This document shows positions 1-10,755 of a stretch of DNA of 64,000 nt, piece after piece (positions within the stretch are counted from its first letter, which is position 1; each line of letters starts with the position of its first letter). Both the position numbers and the translations under genes were made by a program. Source of the stretch: Myxococcus landrumus (GTDB lineage Bacteria; Myxococcota; Myxococcia; Myxococcales; Myxococcaceae); assembly GCF_017301635.1 (NCBI RefSeq), contig NZ_CP071091.1, positions 215,001-279,000 of the forward strand, written 5' to 3'. The notes under the pieces were generated by a model. It searched no databases, was not told where the DNA came from, and worked only from the letters and a program-made list of their open reading frames with translations.

Positions 1-2512
<2,512 letters not shown>

Positions 2513-2678
2513 CCCCCTATCTCTTGCGCGCCCCCTCAAGGGGAGTAAGGGACTCGGGGCCAAGGCCGAGGCTGGAATGCACTATGCGCATTCCCCCGGA
2601 AGAAACACTTAACGCACAGCGAGGCTTGTACTCGCAGAATGCTGCAACTTACCCTTCGTATGCACTGTCTTCTAGTTT

Positions 2679-2795
<117 letters not shown>

Positions 2796-2804
2796 TCTTT
2801 TTGA

Positions 2805-2845
2805 GAAGCCCTCGTCGCCTCGTGCGACGGGGGCTTTTCTCTTTT
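2805..2845 (+). terminator. Rho-independent terminator of the rRNA operon
   Basis: A GC-rich stem of about 13 pairs (AAGCCCTCGTCGC against GCGACGGGGGCTT, one G-T pair) with a short loop is followed by the T-rich tract TTTTCTCTTTT. It sits ten bases after the 5S gene. Confidence 0.9.
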
Positions 2846-3050
2846 CTGGGCCCTCGAGCTGAGCGCGTTTCGGGGCCGTTTAGAAGGGCTCCCGCCGCCT
2901 GGTCCAGGGCCGATTTCGAGGCCAATTCGGGCCACCTTGGCGGGTGACGTCCCACATGGGACGCCGGGTCCGCATCCCACTCCCTCAGGAAGGGAGGATT
3001 GGGGTAGCCAAGCTGCTGAATTCCTTGGGGTTTCGGGGGCGTTCAGGTGT

Positions 3051-3080
3051 TTGACTCGCTAACAGTGCTGGGTCTAGAGT
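3051..3080 (+). promoter_or_regulatory. Candidate sigma-70-type promoter for the Ser/Thr kinase gene
   Basis: TTGACT (3051-3056) and TAGAGT (3075-3080) are separated by 18 bases. This would start transcription near 3087, about 60 bases before the kinase start codon. It is the only promoter-like element recognised in the 300-base stretch between the rRNA terminator and the kinase gene; the rest of that stretch shows no gene. Confidence 0.5.
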
Positions 3081-3147
3081 CCACTTCTCCGCCCGGTCTG
3101 CGCTCCGCCTGCCGCGGTGCTCACCCCGGCCCCGGACGCTCCACGAG

Positions 3148-6048
3148 ATGAAGAAGCCGACCCTTTTTGGGAAGTACCTGCTCCTCGAGCGCATCAACGT
3201 CGGCGGGATGGCCGAGGTTTTCATCGCGAAGGCCTTTGGCGTCGAGGGCTTCGAGCGCATCCTCGCCATCAAGAAGATCCTCCCCACGATGGCGGAGGAT
3301 GAAGAGTTCATCACGATGTTCATCGACGAGGCGCGGATCAGCGTTCAGCTGAACCACGCCAACATCGTGCACATCCACGAGCTCGGGAAGCACGACGACA
3401 CCTACTTCATCGCGATGGAGTACGTCGCGGGTCGTGACGTGCGGACCATCTTGGAGCGGTACCGGCGGCGCAAGGAGATCATGCCCACCGCGCAGGCGGT
3501 GTTCGTGGCGTCCAAGTTGTGCGACGGCCTGGACTACGCCCACCGCAAGAAGGACGCGCGCGGTCAGGACCTGCACATCATCCACCGCGACGTGTCGCCG
3601 CAGAACGTCCTCATCTCCTATGAGGGCGAGGTCAAGGTCATCGACTTTGGCATCGCGAAGGCGGCCAACCGCTCGCAGAAGACGCAGGCGGGAATCCTCA
3701 AGGGCAAGTTCGGCTACATGAGCCCGGAGCAAGTCCGGGGCATGCCCATCGACCGGCGAAGCGACATCTTCGCGGTGGGCGTGTTGCTGTACGAAATGCT
3801 CACGGGCGAGAAGCTCTTCGTCGGCGAGTCGGACTTCTCCACCCTGGAGAAGGTTCGCAACGCGGACGTGCCGCTGCCGCGCGAGTTCAATCCCAACATC
3901 CCGCCCGGTTTGGAGAAGGTCGTCCTCAAGGCGCTCGCGCGTGAGCCCGAGGATCGCTACCAGTGGGGCTCGGACCTCGCCGAGGACTTGATGCGCTTCC
4001 TCCTGGCGGGGGATGCCATCTACTCGTCGAAGCATCTGTCCTCGTACATGAAGGAGGCGTTCGCCGAGGACCTGCTCCGCGAGGCGGAGAAGATGGAGCG
4101 CTTCGCGGGAATCGAGCGTCCGGATCAAATCGAGACGTCGGGCGTCACCATTCAGCCCGCCGCGGCCAGGGCTCCGAGCGCCAAGCGTTCACCTCCGCCC
4201 GCGGTGGTGGTGACGGGCTCTCCCGCGGGACGTGCCATCACGGGCCAGGCGCAGCAGCCTCCCCCCGGCTACATCCCGCCTCCTACGGCGGAAGAGCTGG
4301 AGGAGATGGGCGTCGGCGCCGGCGACAAGACGCAGATCGTCGACTCGACCCAGACCTTCATGTCCCCCGAGACGCGTGTCGCCGAGAGCAGCGTGCTGGT
4401 GGACGACAGCATCACGGGCCGGTCCGCGAATCCCACCTCGCAAGGGCGGGACGCGGAGCCTTCCGTGCGTCGGGGCAAGAGCGGTCCGAAGTCCCAGGTG
4501 GTCATCGCGCCCGAGGACGGCGAGCCCTACGGCGGCGCGACCATGATTGGTCCTGCTCCCGTGGCGCCTCCCTCGCGCTCGTCCCAGATGGACGAGCCGC
4601 CCGAGGAGACCACGGGGAACATCGACCTCCCGGTGAGCGGTCGGGGCGCTCGCGCTCCGCAGCGCAATGGCAAGGCGTCTTCGCAGCGTGCCGAGCCGGC
4701 GTATGACGACGGCCAGCACGACGATGGCGACTACGACACGCACGATGGCTCCTTCGACGCGGGGGCCTACGCCGACGAGCCGCATGGGCAGGAAGAGGTC
4801 ACCGGAGGCTCGCTGACCCCGGCTCCCGCGCCCAAGAAGGGCGCCAAGGCCGCTGCGAAGCCAGCTCCCGTCGCGAAGGTCAAGGCCAGCAAACCCACCA
4901 AGACCTCTTCCGGCAAGCCCTCGCTGGCGCAGTCGCTCACGAGCCTGCCGAAGCCGGTCCTCTACGGTTCCGCTGCTGGCATCGCGGTGGTCTTGCTCCT
5001 CCTCCTCGTGCTCGCGTTGAAGGGCCCGTCGGGTGAGCAGGTCACCTTCTCGGTGATGCCGACCGAGGGGGCCACCATCGAGGTGAACGGGCAGCTGGTC
5101 GAGCCCAACATGCTGCTGTCGCTCCCCGTCGGGGAGTACCAGGTGGTCGCCAAGGCCCCAGGCTTCAAGGCCCAGCAGAAGAACGTGGTCGTCGTCGAGG
5201 GCGCGCCCCTCGCCGTCTCCTTCAGCCTGGCTCCCGTCTCGGACACGCCGACGGATGAGCCTCCCTCGCGGCCGACCGAGGCCGCGAATGCGGGCACTCA
5301 GGAGAACCCCTCGGGGGAGAATGGCGCTCAAGGCCAGCCGGGAAACCCCTCCGAGCAGAAGCCGGAGCCGGGGACCCAGGTGGCGGAGAACAAGCCGCAG
5401 GATCCTCCGCCGTCTCCTGGTACCAACACGGAGGCCAAGCCGCCCGAGGCTCCCGTGGTGGCCAACAAGCCGCCCGTGGAGAAGCCTGTCGAGAAGCCCG
5501 TGGAGCCGCCTCCCGCGCCCGAGCCCCGGAAGCTCGCCGCCATCTTCGAGGGTGACGACGGAGCTGAGATTTCGGTGAACGGGAAGCGGGTCGGTCTCAC
5601 CCCTGACGCGCGGATGCCCAACCTGGAGGAGGGGAAGACCTACCAGTTCACGGCGAAGCTGGCGGGTTACAAGACCTACTCTGGCAAGTTCATCGCCAAG
5701 GCGAAGGGGGACGGGGATGAGCTCACCGTGTCCTTCGCGCTCGCCAAGGTGGAGGAGGTTGTTCGTGCCGAACCACCTGCTCCCAAGCCGCCTCCTGCGC
5801 CTGCTCCCACGCCGAAGTCCAAGGCCACGGGGACGCTCGCGTGCAGCACGAAGCCCGCGGGCGCCGAAATCCTGGTTGATGGCAAGAAGACAGGACGTCA
5901 GACGCCGGTCACGCTTGGTAGCCCGTTGGTGCTCCCAGTGGGCAAGCGGAAGATCTCCTTCCGACTCAATGGGAAGACGACGAAGCCGACTGTTGTCGTG
6001 ATCTCCGAGGGTAAGCTGGAGAAGTTGGTCAACATTGCCATCGAGTGA
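3148..6048 (+). CDS. Membrane-anchored Hanks-type Ser/Thr protein kinase with PEGA-like repeats
   Basis: A 966-residue protein. The kinase domain fills residues 8-270: glycine-rich loop around 17-22, catalytic Lys42 in AIKK, Glu61, catalytic loop HRD at 146-148 with Asn153, DFG at 166-168 and the SPE motif at 192-194. All catalytic residues are present, so it should be active. A long Pro/Ala/Ser-rich linker leads to one membrane span at about 602-624. Outside the membrane lie three PEGA-like modules (about 628-690, 790-850 and 890-960) split by proline-rich spacers. PEGA repeats are associated with envelope or polysaccharide binding, so the likely role is relaying an envelope signal to cytoplasmic phosphorylation. 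Its targets cannot be inferred. It follows the rRNA operon but has its own candidate promoter. Kinases of this layout are numerous in myxobacteria. Confidence 0.95.
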   Translation: MKKPTLFGKYLLLERINVGGMAEVFIAKAFGVEGFERILAIKKILPTMAEDEEFITMFIDEARISVQLNHANIVHIHELGKHDDTYFIAMEYVAGRDVRTILERYRRRKEIMPTAQAVFVASKLCDGLDYAHRKKDARGQDLHIIHRDVSPQNVLISYEGEVKVIDFGIAKAANRSQKTQAGILKGKFGYMSPEQVRGMPIDRRSDIFAVGVLLYEMLTGEKLFVGESDFSTLEKVRNADVPLPREFNPNIPPGLEKVVLKALAREPEDRYQWGSDLAEDLMRFLLAGDAIYSSKHLSSYMKEAFAEDLLREAEKMERFAGIERPDQIETSGVTIQPAAARAPSAKRSPPPAVVVTGSPAGRAITGQAQQPPPGYIPPPTAEELEEMGVGAGDKTQIVDSTQTFMSPETRVAESSVLVDDSITGRSANPTSQGRDAEPSVRRGKSGPKSQVVIAPEDGEPYGGATMIGPAPVAPPSRSSQMDEPPEETTGNIDLPVSGRGARAPQRNGKASSQRAEPAYDDGQHDDGDYDTHDGSFDAGAYADEPHGQEEVTGGSLTPAPAPKKGAKAAAKPAPVAKVKASKPTKTSSGKPSLAQSLTSLPKPVLYGSAAGIAVVLLLLLVLALKGPSGEQVTFSVMPTEGATIEVNGQLVEPNMLLSLPVGEYQVVAKAPGFKAQQKNVVVVEGAPLAVSFSLAPVSDTPTDEPPSRPTEAANAGTQENPSGENGAQGQPGNPSEQKPEPGTQVAENKPQDPPPSPGTNTEAKPPEAPVVANKPPVEKPVEKPVEPPPAPEPRKLAAIFEGDDGAEISVNGKRVGLTPDARMPNLEEGKTYQFTAKLAGYKTYSGKFIAKAKGDGDELTVSFALAKVEEVVRAEPPAPKPPPAPAPTPKSKATGTLACSTKPAGAEILVDGKKTGRQTPVTLGSPLVLPVGKRKISFRLNGKTTKPTVVVISEGKLEKLVNIAIE

Positions 6049-6148
6049 CAAGTCGGGCAGGCGGCGTCGGCGTCGATTTGTTGAATGATTCAGGGCTGGG
6101 CGGGATATGACGCCCGGCCTACGACGCTACATGCTGAGGTGATGCGCC

Positions 6149-7519
6149 ATGCAATCGACGCCCATCTGGGGCAAGGCTGAGGCCGGCTCTGCTCAACAGC
6201 CGTTTACCTATCCGCTCCGCCGTGAGTTCGTGGAGCCCGACTGGCGGCGCATTCCTGGTTACAAGGACGTCACCCAGGCGGAGTGGGAGAACTCTGTCTG
6301 GCAGCGGAAGAACACCGTCAAGAACCTGAAGGAGCTCAAGGCCACCCTGGGCGCGCTCCTTCCGGATGACCTGGCGGAGAGCCTCGAGCGGGACCAGCGC
6401 GAGCGAGCGACGATGTCCATCCTCGTGCCGCCGCAGATGCTCAACACGATGAACTTCCAGGACCTCTGGAGCGACCCCGTGCGGCGCTACATGCTGCCGG
6501 CCTTCGCGGATCGGTTGACGGACTGGCCCAACCATCCGAAGGCCAGCCGCGACAGCTTGCACGAGCAGGATATGTGGGTCGTCGAAGGGTTGACGCACCG
6601 CTATCCGACGAAGGTCCTCGCGGAGATGCTGCCGACGTGTCCCCAGTACTGTGGGCACTGTACGCGCATGGACCTGGTGGGCAACGACGTGCCCCAGGTC
6701 AGCAAACACAAATTCTCCATCGGGCCGAAAGAGCGCTACGAGCAGATGCTCGAGTACCTGCGCCGCACGCCGACGGTGCGCGACGTGGTGGTCTCCGGTG
6801 GCGACATCGCGAACCTTCCCATCCAGCAGCTAGAGCCCTTCGTCAGCTCGCTGATGGACATCCCGAACATCCGGGACATCCGCCTGGCCAGCAAGGGGCT
6901 GATGGCCATTCCCCAGCACTTCCTCCAGGACTCGGTGCTCCAGGGCATGGAGCGGCTGGCGAAGAAGGCCATCGAGCGGGGCGTGGACTTGGCGCTGCAC
7001 ACGCACGTCAACAACGCCGCGCAGCTCACGCCGCTCGTGGGCAAGGCCGTGCGCAAGCTGTTGGACATGGGCTTCCGCGACGTGCGCAACCAGGGCGTGC
7101 TGCTGCGTGGCGTCAATGACAGTGCACAGCAGCTGCTGGACCTGTGTTTCACGCTGCTCGACCACGCGAAGATCCTGCCGTACTACTTCTACATGTGCGA
7201 CATGATTCCCAACAGTGAGCACTGGCGGGTATCGGTCGCGCAGGCGCAGAAGCTCCAGCACGACATCATGGGCTACATGCCCGGCTTCGCGACGCCCCGC
7301 ATCGTCTGTGACGTGCCCTTCGTCGGAAAACGCTGGGTCCACCAGGTCGCGGAATATGACCGCGAGCGCGGCATCTCCTACTGGACCAAGAACTACCGCA
7401 CGGGCATCGAGCTGAACGACGCCGACGCGCTCAATCGCAAGTACGAGTACTTCGACCCCATCGACTCTCTGCCCGAGGCGGGGCAGGCGTGGTGGCGGGA
7501 GCAGACCAAGGCCGCGTGA
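6149..7519 (+). CDS. KamA-family radical SAM protein, divergent aminomutase paralogue
   Basis: A 456-residue protein of the lysine 2,3-aminomutase family. The radical SAM cluster ligands are Cys164, Cys168 and Cys171 (CX3CX2C). Arg173 matches the family arginine that binds the substrate carboxylate. Asp351 and Asp388 match the two aspartates that bind the lysine side-chain amine in clostridial lysine aminomutase. The PLP lysine is probably Lys394, but the usual PGGGGK motif is replaced by PFVGK and is one residue shorter. The C-terminal zinc cysteines of classical enzymes are absent. GAGGTGA stands six bases before the ATG, a strong ribosome binding site. The stop overlaps the next start by one base, so the two proteins are probably co-expressed. 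Reaction and substrate are uncertain. Confidence 0.88.
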   Translation: MQSTPIWGKAEAGSAQQPFTYPLRREFVEPDWRRIPGYKDVTQAEWENSVWQRKNTVKNLKELKATLGALLPDDLAESLERDQRERATMSILVPPQMLNTMNFQDLWSDPVRRYMLPAFADRLTDWPNHPKASRDSLHEQDMWVVEGLTHRYPTKVLAEMLPTCPQYCGHCTRMDLVGNDVPQVSKHKFSIGPKERYEQMLEYLRRTPTVRDVVVSGGDIANLPIQQLEPFVSSLMDIPNIRDIRLASKGLMAIPQHFLQDSVLQGMERLAKKAIERGVDLALHTHVNNAAQLTPLVGKAVRKLLDMGFRDVRNQGVLLRGVNDSAQQLLDLCFTLLDHAKILPYYFYMCDMIPNSEHWRVSVAQAQKLQHDIMGYMPGFATPRIVCDVPFVGKRWVHQVAEYDRERGISYWTKNYRTGIELNDADALNRKYEYFDPIDSLPEAGQAWWREQTKAA

Positions 7520-8766
7520 TGGATTCCTCCGCGCTGCTGGCGACCGCATCCGCGGAGCCTCGAATCATCCGCACCTCGCTCAGCGCGGAGGGGCGCCAGC
7601 GCCTCTTTCCCCAGGCCACCGATGCCGAGTGGGGAGATTGGCGCTGGCATCAGCGGCATGCGGTGCGCGGGCTGGAACAGCTCGAGCGCCACGTGTCGTT
7701 GACCGCCGACGAGCGCGCGGGCGTCCAGGAGACGTCCGCGCTGTTCCGCATCGGCATCAGCCCGTACTACTTGTCACTCATCGACCCGGAGCATCCGTTC
7801 TGCCCGGTGCGCATGCAGTCCATTCCGGTTCGAGCCGAAGCGCGCGTGCGCCCCGGTGAACTGGAGGATCCGCTCGGCGAGGACAAGACGCGACCGGAGG
7901 AGTGCATCGTCCACAAGTATCCGGACCGGGTGCTGTTCCTGGCGCTGGATACGTGCTCGGTCTACTGCCGGCACTGCACGCGGCGGCGCATCACCCAGGG
8001 CGGCGTGGCGGAGCTCTCCAAGGAGCAGATGCGCCGTGGCATCGAGTACATCCGGCGCCATCCCGAGGTTCGCGACGTCCTCATCTCCGGGGGAGATCCA
8101 TTCCTGCTCAGTGAGCAGCGACTGGAGGAGCTGCTCGCGCCCCTGAGCGAGATTCCGCATGTGGAGATGATCCGCATCGGAACCCGCGTCCCCGTCGTTC
8201 TGCCCATGCGTGTCACGGATGCGCTGGCCAGCCTGCTGCGGCGCTACGCTCCCGTCTTTGTCGTCACGCACTTCAACCACCCGAAGGAAGTGACTCCCGA
8301 GGCGCGTGAGGCGTGCGAGCGGCTGATCGACCATGGCGTGCCCGTGGAGAACCAGGCCGTGTTGATGCGGCAGCTCAACTCGGATGCACGCATCATCAAG
8401 GAGCTGTCACACCTGCTCCTGCGCACCCGGGTGCGACCGTATTACCTGCACCAGATGGATGTGGCGGAGGGCTGTGAGCACCTGCGCACGCCCATCGCCA
8501 AGGGCTTGGAGATCATCCAGCAGCTCCGTGGCCACACCACCGGGCTCGCAGTGCCTCACCTCGCGGTGGACCTGCCGGGCGGCGGCGGCAAGGTGACGCT
8601 CCAGCCGGACTACGTCGTGGAGTGGGGCGAGCGGGAGACGGTGTTCCGGAACTTCAAGGGCGAACACTACGCCTATCCAGAGCCGGAAGAGACCGACTGC
8701 TCCTGTCCGTATGATGAGACGTGGCGGGCTCGGGCCCAGGCGTTCGGCTATCACCGGAAGGGCTGA
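7519..8766 (+). CDS. KamA-family radical SAM enzyme, probable L-lysine 2,3-aminomutase
   Basis: A 415-residue protein starting at the ATG that overlaps the stop of the preceding paralogue (ATGA). Cluster ligands are Cys146, Cys150 and Cys153 in a CX3CX2C motif followed by TRRR. Asp314 and Asp351 match the lysine-binding aspartates, and PGGGGK at 353-358 supplies the PLP lysine, Lys358. Cys394 and Cys396 resemble the C-terminal zinc ligands. These features fit interconversion of L-alpha-lysine and L-beta-lysine. The two aspartates argue against glutamate 2,3-aminomutase and against the EpmB branch. The length is typical. What beta-lysine would be used for is not shown by the neighbours; possibilities are an osmolyte, a secondary-metabolite building block or a translation-factor modification. 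Confidence 0.88.
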   Translation: MDSSALLATASAEPRIIRTSLSAEGRQRLFPQATDAEWGDWRWHQRHAVRGLEQLERHVSLTADERAGVQETSALFRIGISPYYLSLIDPEHPFCPVRMQSIPVRAEARVRPGELEDPLGEDKTRPEECIVHKYPDRVLFLALDTCSVYCRHCTRRRITQGGVAELSKEQMRRGIEYIRRHPEVRDVLISGGDPFLLSEQRLEELLAPLSEIPHVEMIRIGTRVPVVLPMRVTDALASLLRRYAPVFVVTHFNHPKEVTPEAREACERLIDHGVPVENQAVLMRQLNSDARIIKELSHLLLRTRVRPYYLHQMDVAEGCEHLRTPIAKGLEIIQQLRGHTTGLAVPHLAVDLPGGGGKVTLQPDYVVEWGERETVFRNFKGEHYAYPEPEETDCSCPYDETWRARAQAFGYHRKG

Positions 8767-8780
8767 GCCTCCCAGGTGCT

Positions 8781-8811
8781 GACTCCCGTTGAGCTGCGTG
8801 CTCCGGGAGTC
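8781..8811. terminator. Inverted repeat between convergent genes, probable terminator
   Basis: A perfect 8-bp stem (GACTCCCG against CGGGAGTC) lies between the rightward aminomutase pair and the leftward gene ending at 8825. There is no clear T-run, so it may act with Rho or as a bidirectional stop. Confidence 0.5.
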
Positions 8812-8824
8812 GGGGGCGCGGTGC

Positions 8825-9568
8825 TCAGTCCGCGCTGCGTGCGCTCTTCCGCTTGCTGACCTTCTTCTTCACCTTCGAGGCCTTCGCGCTGGCCTTGCGC
8901 GCGGGCTTCGCCGCAGGCTGAGCGACCTCGGTGTCGCTGCTCACGATTTCCACGGGCACTTCGTTGTCGGACGCCCCGACAGCCTGCGCGCCCACGGACG
9001 CCTCCGCGTCTCCGGTGCCTCCCGCTCCACTCCCTCCACCAGTGCCACCTTCTTCTCCCATCCCCTCCGAGTCCTCGACGGGAATGCCAATCTCGACGAC
9101 GGGCGTGTCACCATCGAGGGATTCCACCTCGACGGGGTTCTCGTCGTCGAAGCCTTGCTGGATGGGGACTTCCTTCTCTTCGGCGGCCTTCGCGGCGGCG
9201 GCGGCATGGTGCGCCTTGGCTGTCTTGGCCTGCGCGTCCAGGCGCTGACCCTCGGCCTTCGCCCGCTCGTTGCCCTCTTGTCCCATCCGCGCGGTGTAGC
9301 GCTCGTACTCCTTCGCGGTGACGCCGTGCTTCTCCAGCACGGACGCGGTTGCCGCCGAAGTCTTGCGGATGGCCTGGCCCCGCTCCTCGTTGCTCATCTC
9401 CGACGACTTGCGGTTGCCGAACTCGTCATCGACCTTCTGCAGGGCGTCCGCCTCATCCCGGCGGATGTGCGCCACCTTCTCGGGGGTCAGCTCGCCCCCG
9501 TCGTCCGCTCCAGCGACGCCCGGAAGGACCAGCAGGGCAGCCACGAGCATGGAAATGGGACGGGACAT
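8825..9568 (-). CDS. Secreted hypothetical protein with a lysine-rich C-terminal tail
   Basis: A 247-residue protein of unknown function. It starts with a signal peptide (about residues 1-21, ending in VAGA). Next come a charged, helix-rich region to about residue 120, an acidic Gly-rich stretch, and a strongly basic Lys/Ala/Ser-rich tail over the last 25 residues. The chosen ATG has GAGGAG about eight bases upstream; an in-frame ATG 12 codons earlier would bury the signal peptide and is less likely. The basic tail resembles histone H1-like or surface-binding tails, which is unusual for an exported protein. It is the last of three leftward genes. No family was recognised. Confidence 0.7.
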   Translation of the reverse strand: MSRPISMLVAALLVLPGVAGADDGGELTPEKVAHIRRDEADALQKVDDEFGNRKSSEMSNEERGQAIRKTSAATASVLEKHGVTAKEYERYTARMGQEGNERAKAEGQRLDAQAKTAKAHHAAAAAKAAEEKEVPIQQGFDDENPVEVESLDGDTPVVEIGIPVEDSEGMGEEGGTGGGSGAGGTGDAEASVGAQAVGASDNEVPVEIVSSDTEVAQPAAKPARKASAKASKVKKKVSKRKSARSAD

Positions 9569-9711
9569 GGCACGGCTCCTCGACGATGGATGCGGCCGCA
9601 GCATCTAACCACGGCCGTGTACCCGAGCGCACCGGTTGCGTTGCTTCCCAGCCTCCCGGTGAAGGTGAACATTTCGTCCGGTGTTTCACCGAGGGGGCCC
9701 GTGTCCGGGGC

Positions 9712-10053
9712 TCAGCCGTTCTGGCAGCTCGCGCAGCCGTCTCTCGCGTCGGAACACTGCTCTCGGCCCTGCGCGCAGCGAGGGGGCAGGTCGTCCCGGT
9801 CCGGGTTCCGGTCCACGAGCGCGCACAGCTCCTCGGCCACCTCGCAGGTATGGGTCGCCACCTCGCAGCGGTCGCCACAGGCCAGCTCATCCTGGGCCGC
9901 GCGGGCTCGCTGTTCCTCCAGCCGCGCGGAGACGTCGTCAATGGCCATGTCGTCGTCGCCAGCGACGCGTGTCTCCACCGGGTTTCGCGCGCAGCCAGCC
10001 AGCAGCCACTGCCCAATGACGAGCACCGCGACGGTGACGGGAAGGACTCGCAT
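9712..10053 (-). CDS. Small cysteine-rich lipoprotein, function unknown
   Basis: A 113-residue protein with a type II signal peptide; the lipobox LLAGC places the lipidated cysteine at residue 21. The mature part is acidic and has eight further cysteines in its last 60 residues, enough for four disulfides. It is therefore probably a periplasmic or outer-membrane lipoprotein with a small disulfide-stabilised domain. It lies between two other leftward envelope or membrane genes but with gaps of 84 and 143 bases, so co-transcription is not certain. No family was recognised. Confidence 0.75.
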   Translation of the reverse strand: MRVLPVTVAVLVIGQWLLAGCARNPVETRVAGDDDMAIDDVSARLEEQRARAAQDELACGDRCEVATHTCEVAEELCALVDRNPDRDDLPPRCAQGREQCSDARDGCASCQNG

Positions 10054-10137
10054 CGTCTTCCCTTAGGCGCCGCGTGCTCCTCAGGTCCAGCCATCGGAGC
10101 TCCGAGTGTTGAGCATCGGCCCTCGGGCTCAGAGGGC

Positions 10138-10728
10138 TCAGCCGGCGTCGGGTGCCACCATTCGGGGTGGGGGAGGTGGGGGCTCCTGGGGGCGCGACAG
10201 GTAGAGATAGGCCGTCAGCGCCAGCAGGGCGGCGACCGCGAGCCTCCGCATCCAGTCCTCGCGACGGCGTCGCGGCGAGGCCTGTTCCTCCTGCGTCGCG
10301 GCCTCCAGGCCCGTGGCCACCTCTCCGCTCACCGCGCGAAGGCGACGGCAGACCTCCACCACCGGCACCAACCCCGCGGGTACGGGGGCCGCCTCCCGCT
10401 CCAGCGCCGCGGCGAGCATCCTGGCCCAGGCCGCTTCCTCCTCGCCCTCGGCGGGCTGCCTGGCCGCGGGATTCAGACGCCTCGTCAGGGCCACGGCCGC
10501 TCGCAACAGGGAGACGGAGAGCGCGGCTTCCGACACACCGAGGAAGCGGGCACAGGCCTCCAGGGCGTCCCCCGCCACCAGCCGCCGGGTCAGCAGGGCG
10601 GCGGCACGGGGCTCCAACTCGCGGAGGGCCACGACGAACGCCGAGGGGGAGAGATGGGACGGGGGAGGCTCGGAAGGTGTCACGGGCGCGCCATCCTCGC
10701 CCATCCTTCGGCCGTTTTCTTGAGGCAC
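10138..10728 (-). CDS. Tail-anchored membrane protein with a sigma-region-4-like helix-turn-helix
   Basis: A 196-residue protein with a GTG start; an ATG eight codons later is the alternative. Residues 35-85 have the spacing of a sigma-factor region 4 helix-turn-helix, including LGVSEAAL and following LRA-type positions. After a variable helical middle there is one membrane span at about 165-180 and a short proline-rich tail. It may be a membrane-held DNA-binding or sigma-like regulator, but region 2 is missing and the similarity is only by eye. Its start region overlaps the candidate promoter of the divergent SpoIID-domain gene. Confidence 0.65.
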   Translation of the reverse strand: MPQENGRRMGEDGAPVTPSEPPPSHLSPSAFVVALRELEPRAAALLTRRLVAGDALEACARFLGVSEAALSVSLLRAAVALTRRLNPAARQPAEGEEEAAWARMLAAALEREAAPVPAGLVPVVEVCRRLRAVSGEVATGLEAATQEEQASPRRRREDWMRRLAVAALLALTAYLYLSRPQEPPPPPPRMVAPDAG

Positions 10729-10747
10729 GTGCGCACGCTTCTACACT
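10720..10747 (+). promoter_or_regulatory. Candidate promoter for the SpoIID-domain gene, giving a nearly leaderless mRNA
   Basis: TTGAGG (10720-10725) and TACACT (10742-10747) are 16 bases apart. Transcription would begin at about 10753-10756, at the ATG itself. No Shine-Dalgarno sequence is visible before that ATG, which fits leaderless initiation. Confidence 0.4.
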
Positions 10748-10755
10748 CCCAGGCC

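Noticed and set aside
2513..2678. A possible tRNA in the 23S-5S spacer.
   Set aside because: No cloverleaf or conserved T-loop motif could be found; it appears to be plain spacer.
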